The translations under genes and the position numbers were made by a program. A stretch of 6,911 nucleotides of DNA from a bacterium (GTDB lineage Bacteria; UBP18; UBA7526), in NCBI GenBank assembly GCA_030615855.1, contig JAUWYL010000037.1, positions 1 through 6,911 of the forward strand. Direction: 5' to 3'. The notes below the pieces were generated by a model, which ran no database searches, was not told the DNA's origin, and was given only the letters and a program-made list of their open reading frames with translations. Below, one piece after another: positions 5,889 to 6,911 of the stretch (its first letter is position 1; every line of letters begins with the position of its first letter).

Positions 5889-5972
5889 AACACGGATTAG
5901 CACAGATTGATTACGGATTCACACTGATAAATCCGTGACTATCCGTGTTAAAAATCTGTGTCTATCCGTGTC
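5889..5972. repeat. Decamer repeat array forming nested inverted repeats between the K+ channel and RCK genes
   Basis: The spacer is almost all repeat. The left arm AACACGGATTAGCACAGATT (5889-5908) is inverted at 5953-5972, with four mismatches in 20 bases. Inside it ACGGATT (5913-5919) pairs with AATCCGT (5930-5936) around a 10-base loop. Units on the right read ATCCGTGACT, ATCCGTGTTA, then ATCTGTG and ATCCGTG at close to 10-base steps. The array covers the last bases of the channel gene stop codon (5971-5973) and stops one base from the Shine-Dalgarno site of the next gene. There is no T-run, so it does not look like an intrinsic terminator. GATTAGCACAGATT (5895-5908) recurs at 769-782. Confidence 0.88.
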
Positions 5973-6911
5973 AACCGATCATTACTCTTTCTTCTGGATA
6001 CTTATATAATGGAGCGCGCTCCCTCTGACCCATGGCCACAGCAATGGTTAAGGGACCGATTCTTCCTACAAACATGGTGATGGTGATTATAATCCGTCCC
6101 AGATTAGAGAGAGTATCGGTTATTCCCATTGATAATCCAACCGTGCCAAAGGCACTGAAGACCTCAAAGAGCACCTTGATAAAATCCTTCTTCTCAATAA
6201 TCAAGAGAAGAAAGCTTGATAGTATTACCAGACCAACCGAGAGACCAACGATGGTCAAGACCTTCCTGATGGTCACCCAGGGTATGGTTCTTCTGAAGAG
6301 ACTGACCTCCCTCTTTCCCCGAAACATAGCATATAGGCTGGCCAGGAAGACAGAGAAGGTGCTGGTCTTCACCCCTCCTCCTGTGGAGCCGGGCGAAGCA
6401 CCGATGAACATCAAGATCATTAATAGGAAGAGGCTTGCTCCTTTCATCTGGCCAACAGGTAAGGTATTGAAGCCCGCTGTTCGGGGAGTAATGGCCTGAA
6501 AGGCAGCCCCCAGTATCTTTCCTCCTACAGGAAGAGAGGATAGGGTATTATTCCCCTCCAAGAGGAAGATGAGGGGAATAGCTATGACAATGAGAAAGAA
6601 GCTGGTGGCTAAGACTACCTTAGTATGAAGGCTCAAGGTACCCTTCCCTTTAGGGCGATATCTCTTCAGATTGGATAGAACAGTAAACCCCAATCCACCG
6701 AGAACGATCAAGGAAAGCATTATGATATTTATTGCGGGATCGCTTTGGTAGCCCACCAGGCTATCTTTAAAAAGGGAGAACCCGGCATTACAGAAGCCAG
6801 AGATGGCATGAAATATAGCATAATATCCAGGATAACTAATACCCGTCCCTCTCCACTTCAGATAGAGAAAGATGGCTCCCAATCCCTCGATGCTCAGGGT
6901 CAGAATAATGA
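5971..6911 (-). CDS. ktrB: K+ transporter channel subunit (KtrB/TrkH type), 5' end cut by window edge
   Basis: This is the integral membrane K+-conducting subunit of a Ktr/Trk system. 312 residues are visible, open to the right edge; family members are about 440-490 long, so the first membrane-pore-membrane repeat is mostly outside. The remaining filter loops are seen: SGFCNAGF (37-44), TPRTAGF (141-147) and SAFGTVGLS (252-260), each with its conserved glycine. The glycine-rich gating loop typical of KtrB/TrkH, GASPGSTGGGVKTST, is at 170-184. The segment FVGRIGPLTIA (280-290) and a short cytoplasmic tail close the protein. Hydrophobic stretches at about 60-78, 97-117, 157-170, 217-238 and 271-293 fit the membrane helices. 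The RCK partner lies directly downstream. The stop codon overlaps the repeat array. Confidence 0.94.
   Translation of the reverse strand, partial: IILTLSIEGLGAIFLYLKWRGTGISYPGYYAIFHAISGFCNAGFSLFKDSLVGYQSDPAINIIMLSLIVLGGLGFTVLSNLKRYRPKGKGTLSLHTKVVLATSFFLIVIAIPLIFLLEGNNTLSSLPVGGKILGAAFQAITPRTAGFNTLPVGQMKGASLFLLMILMFIGASPGSTGGGVKTSTFSVFLASLYAMFRGKREVSLFRRTIPWVTIRKVLTIVGLSVGLVILSSFLLLIIEKKDFIKVLFEVFSAFGTVGLSMGITDTLSNLGRIIITITMFVGRIGPLTIAVAMGQRERAPLYKYPEERVMIG

Noticed and set aside
5876-5893. GTG start adding 6 residues to the RCK subunit
   Set aside because: That codon is part of the repeat array and its frame runs through the perfect AAGGAGG that serves the ATG at 5875.
6032-6499. Long plus-strand ORF of 155 codons opposite the K+ channel gene
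   Set aside because: It lies wholly antisense to a clearly conserved membrane protein gene, resembles no family, and has no Shine-Dalgarno support; it is a shadow ORF.

Overview
This 6.9 kb window is bacterial. ZapA, a bacterial 6S RNA, the two-subunit PheST enzyme and RarA are all bacterial types. Every gene I can support lies on the minus strand, so the transcription order runs from high to low coordinates: K+ transporter channel subunit (ktrB/trkH type, cut by the right edge), its RCK regulatory subunit (ktrA/trkA type), pheS, a small membrane-anchored FxLYD-like protein, pheT, a 51-residue coiled-coil ORF, zapA, 6S RNA (ssrS), and rarA/mgsA (cut by the left edge). Arg codons AGA/AGG are frequent and the core genes have a moderate GC content (56 of 120 bases G/C in 4741-4860). 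I cannot place the organism precisely. The look of the genes and the degenerate intergenic repeats would suit an uncultured candidate-phylum bacterium (Omnitrophota, Aerophobota or Atribacterota kind), but that is only an impression.

Right part (5171-6911): a two-gene K+ uptake module. The channel subunit keeps three of its four selectivity-filter loops inside the window. The NAD/nucleotide-binding RCK subunit follows after a 95-base spacer made almost wholly of repeats. Middle part (1516-5167): the phenylalanyl-tRNA synthetase genes. pheS begins with TTG, 3 bases after the RCK stop codon. pheS and pheT are separated by an AT-rich gene for a one-pass membrane protein with an FxLYD-like domain. 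PheT is short (653 residues) because the inserted N-terminal tRNA-binding (EMAP/B2) domain is absent. Left part (1-1519): pheT is joined by 4-base overlaps to a ZapB-like coiled-coil ORF and then to zapA. A good sigma-70-type promoter right after the zapA stop drives a 155-nt 6S RNA, followed by a T-rich 3' end and then rarA.

The most unusual feature is one family of degenerate decamers, roughly ATYYGYGNNN. It fills three intergenic spacers (763-871, 4104-4163, 5889-5972) at about 10-base spacing. Two of the arrays are inverted about their centre, and two end exactly at a stop codon. The other points of interest are the shortened PheT, the foreign-looking gene splitting pheS from pheT, the unlisted ZapB-like gene, and the 6S RNA. 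I see no CRISPR array, insertion sequence, tRNA or defence system.
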